NCBI RefSeq assembly: GCF_000430645.1
Contig: NZ_KE387185.1
Coordinates: forward strand, 717,780-781,779
Source: Aquimarina latercula DSM 2041
GTDB lineage: Bacteria > Bacteroidota > Bacteroidia > Flavobacteriales > Flavobacteriaceae
DNA: 64,000 nt
Direction of reading: 5' to 3'
The position numbers were made by a program, and so were the translations under genes. Positions 63,599 through 64,000 of this stretch are shown here, piece by piece; position 1 is the stretch's first letter, and each line of letters starts with the position of its first letter. The notes below the pieces were generated by a model, which was not told the origin of the DNA, searched no databases, and was given only the letters and a program-made list of their open reading frames with translations.

Positions 63599-63796
63599 AT
63601 AGAGGAATTAAAGATTCTTAATGGAGCATTTAATATATGTGATGAGATTGTTCCCTTTCTTATGACAAGTTCTGATTATACTAACAGGTTTTGTATTAGA
63701 GTACATAGTTTTTCACTAACAGAAGCAAGAAAACAAATGGATTATTGTTTGGGGTTGCTAATGTTTGATTTGAGAAACAAAAGCGAATGTAATTAA
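63596..63796 (+). CDS. Hypothetical short reading frame
   Basis: 66 codons, MIEELKILNGAFNICDEI onward, with four Cys and an amphipathic helical pattern. There is no promoter box or homology I recognise. Its ATG overlaps the stop of the preceding broken frame (ATGA-like junction), so it may be the tail of the same decayed gene. Confidence 0.25.
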   Translation: MIEELKILNGAFNICDEIVPFLMTSSDYTNRFCIRVHSFSLTEARKQMDYCLGLLMFDLRNKSECN

Positions 63797-63970
63797 ATAT
63801 AGCGCGAATTAATGGTTACAGTCATCTACCTAAGTAAGAGAATTTATACAGTTTTCATATAATCAAACAATTTTGATGTATATTCTGATTAATGGTGTTA
63901 TTATTAAATTTCCACGTATCGCTTCCAGTACAATAACGAAAAATAGATTCATTATTTAATAATCTAAAAT

Positions 63971-63998
63971 CAAAAAAGCCACATGTCTATGTGGCTTT
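63971..63998 (-). terminator. Terminator at the right edge
   Basis: AAAGCCACAT pairs with ATGTGGCTTT around GTCT. A run of T follows on the minus strand, so it probably ends a gene beyond the window. Confidence 0.75.
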
Positions 63999-64000
63999 CT

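Larger units (their letters stand above)
63241..64000. other. Low-coding region with short, probably decayed reading frames
   Basis: Three short plus-strand stretches look protein-like but lack a coherent gene: a 33-codon stretch without start (about 63324-63422), 39 codons from ATG 63420 with an in-frame TAA at 63537 followed by sensible codons to 63598, and 66 codons from ATG 63596. I recognise none. The stop in the middle frame and the frame changes suggest a decayed gene. Confidence 0.35.

Noticed and set aside
1..64000. tRNA, rRNA, CRISPR array, insertion sequence or prophage
   Set aside because: I looked for conserved tRNA arm sequence, regular spacer-repeat patterns, transposase motifs and terminal inverted repeats and found none; a covariance-model scan would be needed to exclude a tRNA with certainty.

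Overview
The window is AT-rich and its gene content points to a marine Flavobacteriaceae (Bacteroidota) bacterium. Evidence includes TonB-dependent receptors with carboxypeptidase-like N-domains, a type IX secretion (T9SS) sorting-domain protein, DUF4271 and DUF4296 genes in their usual setting, a GG-leader lanthipeptide-like precursor, and promoters of the Bacteroidota type (-7 box TAnnTTTG) just ahead of many genes. An Aquimarina-like genus is my guess from overall flavour, not something the sequence proves. I saw no rRNA or tRNA genes, CRISPR array, insertion sequence or prophage.

Layout. 0-9 kb: the end of ftsX, an orphan RiPP precursor, then housekeeping and metabolic genes (ketopantoate reductase, leuS, SemiSWEET sugar transporter, alanine dehydrogenase, membrane Zn-peptidase, FAD oxidoreductase). 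9-20 kb: a GT-C glycosyltransferase, Lrp regulator and saccharopine dehydrogenase run; DUF423; pckA; hemD-DUF4271; and a polyprenyl-phosphate mannosyltransferase / dihydroorotase / DUF4296 operon. 20-25 kb: a TPR-CHAT (caspase-like) protein divergent from a sigma factor and a membrane TPR/anti-sigma-like protein. 24-30 kb: tyrS, a YHS protein, a LuxE-like protein, a minimal T9SS protein and a MATE pump.

30-45 kb looks like a phosphate-response island. Two tandem paralogous pairs, each a TonB-dependent receptor plus a repeat-rich surface lipoprotein, are followed by a MORN-repeat protein, a PiT phosphate transporter fused to a PhoU-like domain, and a PhoB/PhoR-type two-component system. Upstream of several of these genes, on one strand or the other, are arrays of TAAC-type repeats phased at exactly 11 bp. 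E. coli Pho boxes use the same period with TGTCA, and the other strand here reads TGTTA. I propose that they are the Pho boxes of this lineage.

45-54 kb holds a glycosyltransferase, trmB, a LysE-type exporter, an alkyltransferase-like protein, Mrp and NifU-like Fe-S proteins, an acyltransferase, a membrane AraC-type regulator and a metallophosphoesterase.

54.8-63.2 kb is the most unusual block. It is a tight operon encoding a type-3 copper tyrosinase, a LodA/GoxA-type quinoprotein amino-acid oxidase with a candidate Cys-Trp cofactor pair, a small unknown protein, the LodB-type flavoprotein that matures such oxidases, and a monoheme lipoprotein. A MerC-like Cys-bearing membrane protein follows. 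Putting a copper oxidase and a CTQ-type oxidase in one transcription unit suggests a joint extracellular oxidase (H2O2/quinone/cross-linking) system.
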